The notes under the pieces were generated by a model. That model saw nothing but the letters and a program-made list of their open reading frames with translations. It made no database searches and was not told the DNA's origin. DNA of 64,000 nucleotides from Phycicoccus sp. M110.8 (GTDB lineage: Bacteria > Actinomycetota > Actinomycetes > Actinomycetales > Dermatophilaceae). The position numbers and the translations under genes were made by a program. Shown here piece after piece: positions 54,531 through 62,451 of this stretch (positions are counted from its first letter, which is position 1; each line of letters opens with the position of its first letter). The stretch is from the NCBI RefSeq assembly GCF_032464895.1, contig NZ_JAWDIC010000003.1, positions 62,001-126,000 on the forward strand, read 5' to 3'.

Positions 54531-55861
54531 GCGGTCACCTCCCGGCGGAAGACGAGCTGCTGGACGTCGAGGTAGCCGGAACGGAACCCAGCCTCGGAGT
54601 ACTGCAGGTAGAAGTGCCACATCCGGTCGAACACCTCGTCGAAGCCGAGCCGGTGGACAGCGTCGAGGGCGCCGAGGTAGCGCTCGTCCCACAGCCGCAG
54701 GGTCTCGGCGTAGTGGCGGCCGAACGACAGGCGCTCGGTGAGCCGGAGCCGCGTGTGCTCGCGGGTCACGTCGGCGAGCGCCTCGGTGGAGGGCAGGAAC
54801 CCGCCCGGGAAGATGTACTTGTTGATCCAGGTGTAGGTGTTGCGGGTCACCAGCATCCGGTCGTGGGGCATGGTGATCGCCTGGATCGCGACCGACCCAC
54901 CGGGGGCGAGGACCCGGTCGATGGTGCGGAAGTAGTCCTTCCAGTACTGGTGGCCGACGGCCTCGATCATCTCGACCGAGACGACGGCGTCGAACTCGCC
55001 CTGGACGGCGCGGTAGTCGAGCAGCTCGACGTCGACGCGGTCGGAGTAGCCCGCCGCCGCGACCCGCGCGCGCGCCAGCTCCTGCTGCTCGCTGGACAGG
55101 GTGACGGTCAGGACCGTGGCACCGCGTGCTGCCGCCCGGATGGCGAGCTCCCCCCAGCCCGAGCCGATCTCCAGCACCCTCGTGCCGTCGCCGACCCGCG
55201 CCGCGTCGAGGATGCGGTCGATCTTGCGCTCCTGCGCCACGCGCAGGTCCGGCCAGGTGGGGGCGGTCGGCGCGGGGCTGACGAGGGCCGTCTCCCCCGA
55301 CACCGACGCGACCCGCTGGGCCGGCGCGTCGAACAGCGCGGACGAGTAGGAGAGCGTGTCGTCGAGGAACGTCGCGAACAGGTCGTTCGAGAGGTCGTAG
55401 TGCCGGGCGATGTTGCTGCGCGTGTTGCGGGTGGTGTTGCGCTCGCTCGAGGGGTGCCGCGCGACGTAGAGGGCGCGCAGGCGCTGCAGCGGCGCCGGGA
55501 TGAGGGTCGCCATCTGTGCCGCGAACACCTCGAGCAGGCCGGCGAGGTCGGGCGAGTCCCAGTCGCCGGCCATGTACGACTCACCGAACCCGATCAGCGC
55601 CTTGGAGCCGACGGCTGCGTAGAAGGCCTCGGGGCGGACGAGGCGCATGACGGGTGCACCCGGGTCGTGGGCGCCGCCGCCGAAGACCTGGTCGCCGGCC
55701 TCCACCCGGACGGCCAGCCGCTTCACGGCTGAACGGAACAGCTGCCGGGCCACTGCCGACTCCACGCCCCTGCGCACCTTGGCGCGGGAGGCGGCGAGGT
55801 CCGGCCAGCGGACCGGGTCGATGGTCGGGCGGGACGCGAGGACGGGGTCTGCGGTGGTCAC
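54527..55861 (-). CDS. Cyclopropane-fatty-acyl-phospholipid synthase family methyltransferase A
   Basis: 444 residues. SAM motif LEIGSGWGELAIRAAARG, substrate region ARHYDLSNDLFATFLDDTL, the catalytic-type VSVEMIEAVGHQYW and the C-terminal FFYLQYSE-like HFYLQYSEAGFRSGYLDV match the CFA synthases that lie beside amine-oxidase and DUF1365 genes. Insert VASVSGETALVSPAP precedes the SAM site. GTG start overlaps the DUF1365 stop. In proteobacterial relatives of this gene set the enzyme methylates unsaturated fatty acids under singlet-oxygen or light control. Confidence 0.92.
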   Translation of the reverse strand: MTTADPVLASRPTIDPVRWPDLAASRAKVRRGVESAVARQLFRSAVKRLAVRVEAGDQVFGGGAHDPGAPVMRLVRPEAFYAAVGSKALIGFGESYMAGDWDSPDLAGLLEVFAAQMATLIPAPLQRLRALYVARHPSSERNTTRNTRSNIARHYDLSNDLFATFLDDTLSYSSALFDAPAQRVASVSGETALVSPAPTAPTWPDLRVAQERKIDRILDAARVGDGTRVLEIGSGWGELAIRAAARGATVLTVTLSSEQQELARARVAAAGYSDRVDVELLDYRAVQGEFDAVVSVEMIEAVGHQYWKDYFRTIDRVLAPGGSVAIQAITMPHDRMLVTRNTYTWINKYIFPGGFLPSTEALADVTREHTRLRLTERLSFGRHYAETLRLWDERYLGALDAVHRLGFDEVFDRMWHFYLQYSEAGFRSGYLDVQQLVFRREVTA

Positions 55862-56589
55862 TGGACGGCCTCCTGGTGGTGCGGGGGTCGGGGTTGGACG
55901 GGCAGCCGGCGCAGCCAGAGCCGGATGCCGTGCAGGCGGATCCGGGCCATGACGGCCAGCGGTTCGAGCGGTTGGGTGAGGGCGAGGCGGAGCACCGAGC
56001 GGGTGGTCACAGGCACCGCGACACCGGTCATGCTGGCCACGAACGGGTCGTGGCCCCGGCGGTGCAGCACGACCTGGACGTGCAACCGGTCGTCCGGCTC
56101 GGGGACGGTCAGGGAGTAGCGCCCGGAGACGTCGTTGAAGGGCGAGACGTAGAGCGCCTTGTCGACCTCGGCGCGGCCGCGCTCGTCGGGCCGGACCAGG
56201 TACGCGTGCCGGTCGCCGTACGTGTTGTGCACCTCCACGACGGTGGCGACGTGGCGGTCGTCCCGGTCGTGGCACCAGTGGATGCTGATGGGGTTGAAGA
56301 CGGTGCCGAGCACCCGGGGCATGGCGAGCATCCGGATCCGGCCGCCCTGCAGGTCGATCCCCTGCGTCGCCAGGAAGGTGTCGAGGTTCTGCCGCAGGCT
56401 GCGGTGCGGGTCGCCGAGGTGGTCCCGGGACTCGAACCGCGCCAGGGGCGCGAGGACCCCGAGCTGCGGCAGGTCGTCCAGGTCCACGAGCCAGGTGTGG
56501 CTGCGGTGGGCGAACCGGTGCCGCAGCGGCGAGGTGCGGGCGTGGCGGATGCTGGTGCGGTAGATCCGGGTGCCCCGACCCGGCCTCAC
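55858..56589 (-). CDS. DUF1365 protein
   Basis: 243 residues. Landmarks are IYRTSIRHARTSPLRHRFAH, the highly conserved VLGTVFNPISIHWCHD and VHNTYGDRHAYLV, and PFNDVSGRY. The family has no proven activity but nearly always stands between an FAD amine-oxidase-like gene and a CFA synthase gene, as here. GTG start, overlapping both neighbours by GTGA. Probably binds or modifies an acyl chain in the same pathway; this is context inference. Confidence 0.88.
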   Translation of the reverse strand: MRPGRGTRIYRTSIRHARTSPLRHRFAHRSHTWLVDLDDLPQLGVLAPLARFESRDHLGDPHRSLRQNLDTFLATQGIDLQGGRIRMLAMPRVLGTVFNPISIHWCHDRDDRHVATVVEVHNTYGDRHAYLVRPDERGRAEVDKALYVSPFNDVSGRYSLTVPEPDDRLHVQVVLHRRGHDPFVASMTGVAVPVTTRSVLRLALTQPLEPLAVMARIRLHGIRLWLRRLPVQPRPPHHQEAVQ

Positions 56590-57929
56590 GAACCCACCGC
56601 CGCCGGCACGACATCGCCGTCCGGGTCGGCGTGCCGCCTGCGGGCGTCGCTCGGAGTCGCGGACCACTCGGCGCCCAGCACGCGGGCCGCCTCGACGCCG
56701 GAGCGCGCTCCGTCCTCGTGGAAGCCCCACCCGTGGTAGGCCCCGGCGAACGCGATGCGCGAGGAGTTGATGTGGGGCAGCTTGCGTTGCGCGGCAACGG
56801 ATTCCGGCGTGTAGAGCGGGTGCTCGTAGTGCATGGTGTCGATGACGAGTGCGGGGTCGACACAGTCCACGCCGTTCAGCGTGACGAGGAACCGCGGGCC
56901 GGGCACGTCGATGCGCTGCAGCCGGGTGAGGTCGTAGGTCACGAGGACACCCGCTCCGTCGCGCTCGGGCCGCCGCCAGTAGTTCCACGAGGCCCGGGCG
57001 CCGGCACTGCGCGGCAGCACCGACTCGTCGGTGTGCAGCTGGGCGACGTTGGAGGAGTAGGGGATCGCGCTCAGGACCTCGCGCTGGAGGTCGGTCGGCT
57101 CGCCGAGCAGCGACAGCGCCTGGTGGGGGTGCGTCGCGACGACCACGCGGTCGTAGACCTCACGCCCACCCGTGGCGTCGTCGACCACGACACCGTCCTC
57201 GCGCTCCACGACAGAGGTCACAGGGGTTCCCACGCGGACGTCGTCGAGCCGGGCGGCGAGGGCCTGCACGTAGCGCGCCGACCCACCGACGACCGTGCGC
57301 CAGGTCGGGGACCCGAAGACGGTCAGCATCCCGTGGTGGTCGAGGAACTCGAACAGGTACCGGGCCGGGTACCGCAGCGACACGGTGGGGTCGCAGGACC
57401 ACACCGCGGCGACGACCGGCTCGAGGAAGTGGCGGGCGAAGTAGTCGCTGAACCGCACGCGGGCGACGAACTCGCCCAGGGTCTCGTCGCGCCTGGCGTC
57501 GTCGTCTCCCCGTGCCAGGACGGCACGGGCGGCGCGGTGGAACCGCTTCACCTCGACGAGCATGCGCAGGTATGCCGGGTCGGTGGCGTTGCGCGCCGTG
57601 GGGAACAGGCCACGGGCACCCTTGGCCCCGGCATACTCCAGCCGCGCAGCGTCGTCACGGATGGACATGCTCATGTCCGAGTCCTGCGTCTGGACCCCGA
57701 GCTCGGCGAACAGCCGCAGCAGCGTCGGGTACGTGCGGTCGTTGTGGACGATGAAGCCGGTGTCGACGCCGACGACCCGGTCGCCGACGGTGACGTCGTG
57801 GGTGTCGGCGTGACCGCCGAGCCGGGGGTCGGCCTCGTACAGGGTCACCGGCCCGCTCTGGGCGAGGACGTGCGCGGCGGCGAGGCCGGCGATGCCGCTG
57901 CCGACCACCGCGCTGCGTGCTCCGGACAT
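56586..57929 (-). CDS. FAD-dependent amine-oxidase-like oxidoreductase
   Basis: 447 residues. N-terminal FAD motif AVVGSGIAGLAAAHVLAQ with YEADPRLGGHADTH, and late FAVA-type contact IAFAGAYHGWGFHEDGARSG. This NAD(P)/FAD amine-oxidase subgroup (GFIVHNDRTYP motif) accompanies DUF1365 and CFA synthase in many bacteria and probably oxidises an acyl chain rather than an amine. The ATG at 57929 is the first of the operon. Divergent from the B12 regulator 512 nt away. Confidence 0.9.
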   Translation of the reverse strand: MSGARSAVVGSGIAGLAAAHVLAQSGPVTLYEADPRLGGHADTHDVTVGDRVVGVDTGFIVHNDRTYPTLLRLFAELGVQTQDSDMSMSIRDDAARLEYAGAKGARGLFPTARNATDPAYLRMLVEVKRFHRAARAVLARGDDDARRDETLGEFVARVRFSDYFARHFLEPVVAAVWSCDPTVSLRYPARYLFEFLDHHGMLTVFGSPTWRTVVGGSARYVQALAARLDDVRVGTPVTSVVEREDGVVVDDATGGREVYDRVVVATHPHQALSLLGEPTDLQREVLSAIPYSSNVAQLHTDESVLPRSAGARASWNYWRRPERDGAGVLVTYDLTRLQRIDVPGPRFLVTLNGVDCVDPALVIDTMHYEHPLYTPESVAAQRKLPHINSSRIAFAGAYHGWGFHEDGARSGVEAARVLGAEWSATPSDARRRHADPDGDVVPAAVGS

Positions 57930-58348
57930 CAGGGGGCCTTTCGTAGGGGGCGTCGCCGGGAGTTCGGCGTGCGCACCGCCCCGGATTGGGTCCGGGAGGC
58001 CGCCGAGCACGAGCCCCTCTCACCGGCAGTCGCCAGGACGGCGACCGACGAGGGGGCGGGACACGAGGAGACGGGACACGAGGAGGGGCGGCACGGACGG
58101 GCGGCGCAGGAGCGGGCCGCGCGTCGCGGCACCGTCGCAGGGCGGACGGGCGCGGCCATGGGCGTCATCCTGTCAGCCGGGAGCCCATCCGGCAGAGCGA
58201 CGCCGCCGTCTGCCCCCTGCGCACGCAGACGGTCGGCGACGCCGCGGCGCCTGGCCGGGGCTGCGGCCCGGCTCCGGGATCCCGTTGAGGGATGGACGGG
58301 ACAGGACCCCGGAGCCGGACACGACCTTCGGTGGAACTCGAACCCCGG

Positions 58349-58366
58349 TGTACAACCCCTGTCCAA
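58349..58366. promoter_or_regulatory. Putative CarH/LitR operator, site 1
   Basis: TGTACAA at 58349 and TGTCCAA at 58360, start to start exactly 11 bp. As I recall, CarH-type tetramers bind 11-bp direct repeats through their MerR domains. The site lies 76-93 nt before the regulator start, on the side of the lipid operon. Confidence 0.55.
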
Positions 58367-58402
58367 GGTTCGCCCTTGAAGCATGCGCTTCCTTCCCCGT
58401 GA

Positions 58403-58420
58403 TGTCCAGACTTTGTCCAA
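58403..58420. promoter_or_regulatory. Putative CarH/LitR operator, site 2
   Basis: TGTCCAG at 58403 and TGTCCAA at 58414, again exactly 11 bp apart, ending 21 nt before the regulator start. It would fit autorepression. TTGTCC at 58413 may itself be a -35 element. Confidence 0.55.
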
Positions 58421-58441
58421 TCCTGAGGGTAACCTCCGATC

Positions 58442-59368
58442 GTGCACACCATCGGCCACACGGCCTGGCTCACCGGCGTCCCGGTCGCCACGCTCCGGGC
58501 GTGGGAGCGCCGCTATGCCGTGGTGTCGCCCGCCCGGACGCCGGCCGGCTACCGGCTCTACGACGACCACGCCGTGCGGACGCTCACCGCGATGGCGGCG
58601 CTCGTGGCGGCGGGCTGGTCTCCCCGTGACGCCGCCGACCACGTCGTCGGCTCCGTCGGCGACTCCGTGGTCGGGCCGGACGCGCCGCACCGAAGAGTGG
58701 AGGAGCACACGGTCACCACCGGGCGCCCCGGCCCCGAGCTGCCGGGGATGGACACCTCAGCCCTGTCGAGGGCCGCCGCGGCCCTGGACCCGCGGATGGC
58801 CGAGTCGGCCCTCGACGAGGCGTTCGCCGTCGCCGGCCCGGAGCAGGCCGTCGACGGGTGGCTGCTGCCCGCCCTGCGGGTCCTGGGCGAGGACTGGAGG
58901 GCCGGCCGCGTGGACGTGGCCGGCGAGCACCTCGTGAGCGCTGCCGTGCAGCGCCGGCTCGGAGCCGCCCTCGACGCCACCGGCCCGCAGGGCGGCAGTC
59001 CGCAGGTGGCGGTCGGCCTCCCCCGCGGCGTCCGGCACGAGCTGGGCGTCACGGCATTCGCCCTCCTGCTGCGGCGGGCCGGCCTCGAGGTGGCCTATCT
59101 CGGGGCGGACGTGCCCCCGGAGTCGTGGGCGGTGGTGCTGCGGCACCACGCCCCCTCCGCCGTGGTGCTGGGGGTCCCGGCCACGGACGACGTGGCGGCT
59201 GCCCGCGAGGCGGTCGCGGTCCTGGGCGCTGCCGACCCGTCGCCGGCCGTGTACGTCGGGGGGTCGGCGCAGGACGCCGTGGGCGCCGGGACCATCCCGC
59301 TCGGGCACCACGTGCGGTCCGCGGTCGCGCGCCTCGTCCGGGACGTCGAGGGCGCAGCGAACGCCTGA
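58442..59368 (+). CDS. CarH/LitR-type B12-dependent photoreceptor regulator (MerR family)
   Basis: 308 residues. The N-terminal MerR helix-turn-helix is HTAWLTGVPVATLRAWERRY with the wing RTPAGYRLYDDHAV. The C-terminal half is a methionine-synthase-type cobalamin-binding pair: a four-helix cap with W152-x9-E162-H163 (DWRAGRVDVAGEH), the motif of light-sensing CarH, and a Rossmann part with RHELGVTAFALLLRRAGLEV, whose His199 would be the lower ligand of cobalt. The usual acidic residue of the DxHxxG motif is Val197 here. In the dark, adenosylcobalamin favours the DNA-binding tetramer; light breaks it. It probably represses itself and the divergent lipid operon. Confidence 0.88.
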   Translation: MHTIGHTAWLTGVPVATLRAWERRYAVVSPARTPAGYRLYDDHAVRTLTAMAALVAAGWSPRDAADHVVGSVGDSVVGPDAPHRRVEEHTVTTGRPGPELPGMDTSALSRAAAALDPRMAESALDEAFAVAGPEQAVDGWLLPALRVLGEDWRAGRVDVAGEHLVSAAVQRRLGAALDATGPQGGSPQVAVGLPRGVRHELGVTAFALLLRRAGLEVAYLGADVPPESWAVVLRHHAPSAVVLGVPATDDVAAAREAVAVLGAADPSPAVYVGGSAQDAVGAGTIPLGHHVRSAVARLVRDVEGAANA

Positions 59369-59434
59369 GCGCTGCCTGGCCCCTCGGCATACCGCCCTGC
59401 GCTCCCCCACCTCCCACTCCCGTGCCCGCTCGTC

Positions 59435-59481
59435 TGCGCACGGACCAGCGCACCACTGCGCGGTGATCGGATCCGTGCGCA
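59435..59481. repeat. Nested inverted repeats next to the long palindrome
   Basis: TGCGCACGGA at 59435 pairs with TCCGTGCGCA at 59472. The element CTCGTCTGCGC recurs at 59429 and 59489 and once inverted. Possibly part of a REP-like element. Confidence 0.5.
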
Positions 59482-59518
59482 CCGACACGCTCGTCTGCGC
59501 GCAGACGAGCGTGTCGGT
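59481..59518. terminator. 38-bp perfect palindrome between convergent genes
   Basis: A perfect, loop-free palindrome with 19-bp arms (59481-59499 and 59500-59518), between the ends of the B12 regulator and the MFS gene. It can form a strong hairpin in either transcript and probably works as a bidirectional terminator, though a protein site is also possible. Confidence 0.75.
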
Positions 59519-59553
59519 TGGGGCTGGCCGCCCTCCGCGTGGAGGGTGGTCGG

Positions 59554-61038
59554 TCAGGCCGCGGGCTCGAGCACCGCCTCGGCCGGCACCGGGGTCTCCG
59601 GCGAGGCCTCCGCGGGGCGCGGCGTCCGCCGCCGCCCGGACAGGCTGACGAGGAGGGCCACCGCGACGGCGATGAGCCCAGCCGCCACCCCGAAGCCGCG
59701 GTCGGCGCCCAGCACGAAGAGGTCCTTCGCGGCCGCGGTCGCGCCCGGTCCGGACGCAGCACCCGGTCCGGCCGTCGCGAACACCGTCACGAGGACGGCC
59801 AGCCCGACCGCCCCGCCGAGCTGCTGGGTGACGTTGACCAGACCCGAGGCGACCCCGGCCTCGTGCGGGGCGACACGCACCATGCCCGCCTCGGTGAGCG
59901 GCACGAACGCCGTGCCGTTGCCGAGCGCGAACACCACCATCGAGGCGGCGAGCTGCGGGTAGGTGGTGTCCACGCCGACCCGGGTGAGGAGCACGAGGCC
60001 CACGAGGGACATCGTCATCCCGACGAGCATGACGGCCCGGCCGCCGAAGCGGGGGACGAGCACCCGCGTGGCCAGCTGCGAGCTGAGGAAGACCGACACG
60101 GGGAAGGGCACGAACGCCATGCCCGCGCGGACCGCCGACCAGCCGAGGACGAGCTGGAAGTACTGGCTCAGGAAGAAGAAGGCGCCCATGCTCCCGGCCA
60201 CGAGGAGCAGCCGCGCGGTGTAGGCGACCACCCGCTCGCGGTCGGCGAAGAGGTGCAGCGGCACGACCGGCTGGGCGACGCGGCGCTCGACCGCCACGAA
60301 GGCCGCCAGCAGCACCACGGAGGTGACGAACGAGCCGACCGCGGACCCACTCCCCCAGCCGTGCGCGGCGGCGGAGATGAAGCCGTAGACGAGCGCCGTC
60401 ATGCCCGCCGTCGACAGCAGGCTGCCCACGACGTCGATGCGGCCGTGCTGGGACCGGCTCGCCGGCAGCGCGACACGGGACAGCACCAGCACCGCCAGGC
60501 CGATCGGCACGTTGACGAACATCACCCAGCGCCAGGAGGCGTACGAGGTGAGCAGCCCACCAGCGATGAGGCCGATCGCCGCGCCACTGGCGGACACGAT
60601 CGTGTAGTAGCCGATGGCCCGGGTCCGGTCGCGAGGCTGCGGGTACAGGCCCATGAGGATGGCCAGGGCCGACGGGGCCACGAGGGCGGCGCCGACGCCC
60701 TGGGCGGCACGGGCGAGGAAGAGGTGGCTGCCGGCGTCGGCGAAGCCGCCGAGCAGGGACGCCACGGTGAACAGGGTCATGCCGACGGCGAAGACGGTGC
60801 GCCGGCCGAAGAGGTCACCCGCGCGGGCGCCGAGCAGCAGCAGCCCGCCGAAGGCGAGGGTGTAGGCGTTGACGACCCACGACAGGTCGGCCGGCTCGAT
60901 GTGCAGGGCCTGCTGCATGTCGGGCAGCGCGATGTTCACGATGGCCGAGTCCAGCACGATCATCATCTGGGTGGTGAGGACGACGGCGAGGGGTAGCCAG
61001 GTCCGGGTGGGCGTGGCCGGGGTGGTGGTGGAGCTCAT
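59554..61038 (-). CDS. DHA2-family MFS drug exporter
   Basis: 494 residues with 14 membrane segments. Motif A GARAGDLFGRRTVF, the DHA2 start LDSAIVNIALPDMQ, and motif C region ASGAAIGLIAGGLL are present. These proton antiporters expel drugs or toxic metabolites. It is divergent from a TetR regulator with three operators between them, so it is probably induced by its own substrate. The C-terminal 30 residues are a polar cytosolic tail. Confidence 0.92.
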   Translation of the reverse strand: MSSTTTPATPTRTWLPLAVVLTTQMMIVLDSAIVNIALPDMQQALHIEPADLSWVVNAYTLAFGGLLLLGARAGDLFGRRTVFAVGMTLFTVASLLGGFADAGSHLFLARAAQGVGAALVAPSALAILMGLYPQPRDRTRAIGYYTIVSASGAAIGLIAGGLLTSYASWRWVMFVNVPIGLAVLVLSRVALPASRSQHGRIDVVGSLLSTAGMTALVYGFISAAAHGWGSGSAVGSFVTSVVLLAAFVAVERRVAQPVVPLHLFADRERVVAYTARLLLVAGSMGAFFFLSQYFQLVLGWSAVRAGMAFVPFPVSVFLSSQLATRVLVPRFGGRAVMLVGMTMSLVGLVLLTRVGVDTTYPQLAASMVVFALGNGTAFVPLTEAGMVRVAPHEAGVASGLVNVTQQLGGAVGLAVLVTVFATAGPGAASGPGATAAAKDLFVLGADRGFGVAAGLIAVAVALLVSLSGRRRTPRPAEASPETPVPAEAVLEPAA

Positions 61039-61081
61039 GGATGGGGAGGTCCTTCCCGACAGGGCGTATCATGGGAGAGAA

Positions 61082-61098
61082 GCGGAGGCCTCCTCCGC
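61082..61098. promoter_or_regulatory. TetR operator copy 1 (GCGGAG-N5-CTCCGC)
   Basis: A 17-bp palindrome 44 nt before the MFS start. It overlaps the predicted -35 position if GATACG near 61068 is the -10 of the exporter. It shares the CGGAG-N5-CTCCG core with the two other copies. Confidence 0.75.
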
Positions 61099-61136
61099 GT
61101 CGTTGCGAAGCGAGACGGCGGTCGAGGTGACCGCGG

Positions 61137-61157
61137 AAGCGGAGAGATCCTCCGCTT
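61137..61157. promoter_or_regulatory. TetR operator copy 2 (AAGCGGAG-N5-CTCCGCTT)
   Basis: The longest copy, with 8-bp arms. It lies 57 bp from copy 1 and 30 bp from copy 3, core to core. Confidence 0.8.
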
Positions 61158-61168
61158 TCAGCTACTAT

Positions 61169-61185
61169 ACGGAGACAGCCTCCGT
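61169..61185. promoter_or_regulatory. TetR operator copy 3 (ACGGAG-N5-CTCCGT)
   Basis: It overlaps TATACG, a likely -10 of the tetR gene, 22 nt before its ATG, which fits autorepression. Confidence 0.75.
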
Positions 61186-61206
61186 TTACGCAAGGTGGAA
61201 TGCCAT

Positions 61207-61803
61207 ATGGGTGCCGACGACGCCAAGCCGCTGCGCGCGGACGCCGCCCGCAACCGCGCCCGCCTACTCGAGTGCGCCACCGCCCTGTTCGCCGAGCGCG
61301 GCGTCGACACCTCGCTCGACGACGTGGCCAAGGCCGCCGGCGTGGGCATCGGCACCCTGTACCGCCACTTCCCCACCCGCGACGACCTCGTGCTCGCCGT
61401 CTACGGCGCCCAGATCGACGCGCTCGACCAGCGTTCGCGCGAGCTGTCCACGAGCGAGGACCCGGGCGCCGCGCTGCGCGAGTGGATGCGCGGCTTCGTC
61501 GCCTTCTACGCGGTGAAGCAGGGCATGGTGACGCTGCTGCGCGCGATGATGAACGGCAGCCGGTCCGAGCACTTCCAGCACACGCGGGAGACGCTGCGAC
61601 TGGCCGCCGAGCGCATGCTCGCCCCGGCCATCGAGGCCGGCGTCATCCGCGACGACGTCGCCGCCGCGGAGCTGCTGCGGGCCCTGGGCGGCATCTGCCT
61701 GACCAGCGAGCCGCGGAGCGTCAGCCCCGAGTCCACCCTCGCCCTCGTCGACCTGGTCTACGACGGCCTGCGCTTCGGCGCGAAGGCTCCCGCCACGGCC
61801 TGA
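61207..61803 (+). CDS. TetR-family transcriptional repressor
   Basis: 198 residues. The helix-turn-helix is in TALFAERGVDTSLDDVAKAA and GVGIGTLYRHFPTRDDLV, the standard TetR N-terminus. The C-terminal ligand domain has SEHFQHTRETLRLAAERML. The ATG at 61207 is chosen over an in-frame GTG 12 nt earlier, which has poorer context. It should bind the three CGGAG-N5-CTCCG sites and repress both itself and the MFS exporter until a ligand binds. Confidence 0.92.
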   Translation: MGADDAKPLRADAARNRARLLECATALFAERGVDTSLDDVAKAAGVGIGTLYRHFPTRDDLVLAVYGAQIDALDQRSRELSTSEDPGAALREWMRGFVAFYAVKQGMVTLLRAMMNGSRSEHFQHTRETLRLAAERMLAPAIEAGVIRDDVAAAELLRALGGICLTSEPRSVSPESTLALVDLVYDGLRFGAKAPATA

Positions 61804-61806
61804 AGG

Positions 61807-62451
61807 TCAGCCGCCCTCGGCCGCGGCTTCCGCGATGAGGTCCCGCAGCTCGGCGATGGCGCGGTCGATGTCGCCCATCACCTCCCACAGGGGCCCGGAG
61901 TCGCTGGTCGCCCCCTGCGAGAGCGCGCCCGACAGCTTGAGGGTGGCCCCGAACAGCTGCCGGGTCACGATGTCGGTCGTGACGTCCGCGACCCGCCGGC
62001 GCTCACGCTCGACGGCACGGGCCTCCGCCCGGTGTCGCAGCAGCGCCTCGGCGTCGATCCGAGCGGTGATGTCGATGACGTGCTGCAGCACCCCCGTCAC
62101 CTCGCCGTCGACGACGAACGGCGAGCACGAGACCTGCACCTGTCGCACCTGTCCGGCAGCGTCCTCGACGGTGCGGGCGTACTGCCGCTCGGCTCCGGCC
62201 AGAGCCGCCTCGAGGAAGGGGCGGATGCTCTGCCACACCTGCTCCGGCACCAGGGCGCTGACGTGACTGCCACGCACCTCGGCGAGCCGTTCGCGCCCCG
62301 ACTCGCGCAGCGCGAACGCATTGGCGAAGTCGCACCGCAGCTCGCGGTCCCACACCGTCACGCCCGCCGGCAGCAGGTCGAGGACTGCGGCCACCTCCGG
62401 CCCGACCAGTGATTCGGGAGCCTGCGACGCGACCGACCCGGGCTGCCCCAT
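61807..62451 (-). CDS. PAS-domain protein with relic kinase dimerisation helix
   Basis: 214 residues. A PAS fold spans about residues 20-130 (LLPAGVTVWDRELRCDFANA, VLQHVIDITARIDAE). After a charged helix comes ERRRVADVTTDIVTRQLFGA, which aligns with the HisKA_3 phosphoacceptor helix of actinobacterial kinases, but the usual LHD has Thr in place of His. No ATPase domain follows. It may be a sensor that binds partner kinases or acts by dimerisation only. The ATG has a perfect AAAGGAGG. It ends 3 nt from the convergent tetR gene. Confidence 0.75.
   Translation of the reverse strand: MGQPGSVASQAPESLVGPEVAAVLDLLPAGVTVWDRELRCDFANAFALRESGRERLAEVRGSHVSALVPEQVWQSIRPFLEAALAGAERQYARTVEDAAGQVRQVQVSCSPFVVDGEVTGVLQHVIDITARIDAEALLRHRAEARAVERERRRVADVTTDIVTRQLFGATLKLSGALSQGATSDSGPLWEVMGDIDRAIAELRDLIAEAAAEGG

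Larger units (their letters stand above)
57930..58441. other. Divergent regulatory region of the B12-regulator and lipid operon
   Basis: 512 nt without a credible gene. The ~150 nt nearest the regulator are less GC-rich and hold two pairs of TGTNCA repeats. Two GGGACACGAGGAG copies occur at about 58057-58085. Compressed G/C-rich DNA near the amine-oxidase start allows several hairpins. An open minus frame ending at the amine-oxidase ATG has no family resemblance. Confidence 0.5.

Noticed and set aside
57929-58168. 79-codon minus frame ending at the amine-oxidase start
   Set aside because: Low-complexity Arg/Pro/Ser/Cys content, no ribosome binding site and no resemblance to a family; probably leader DNA.
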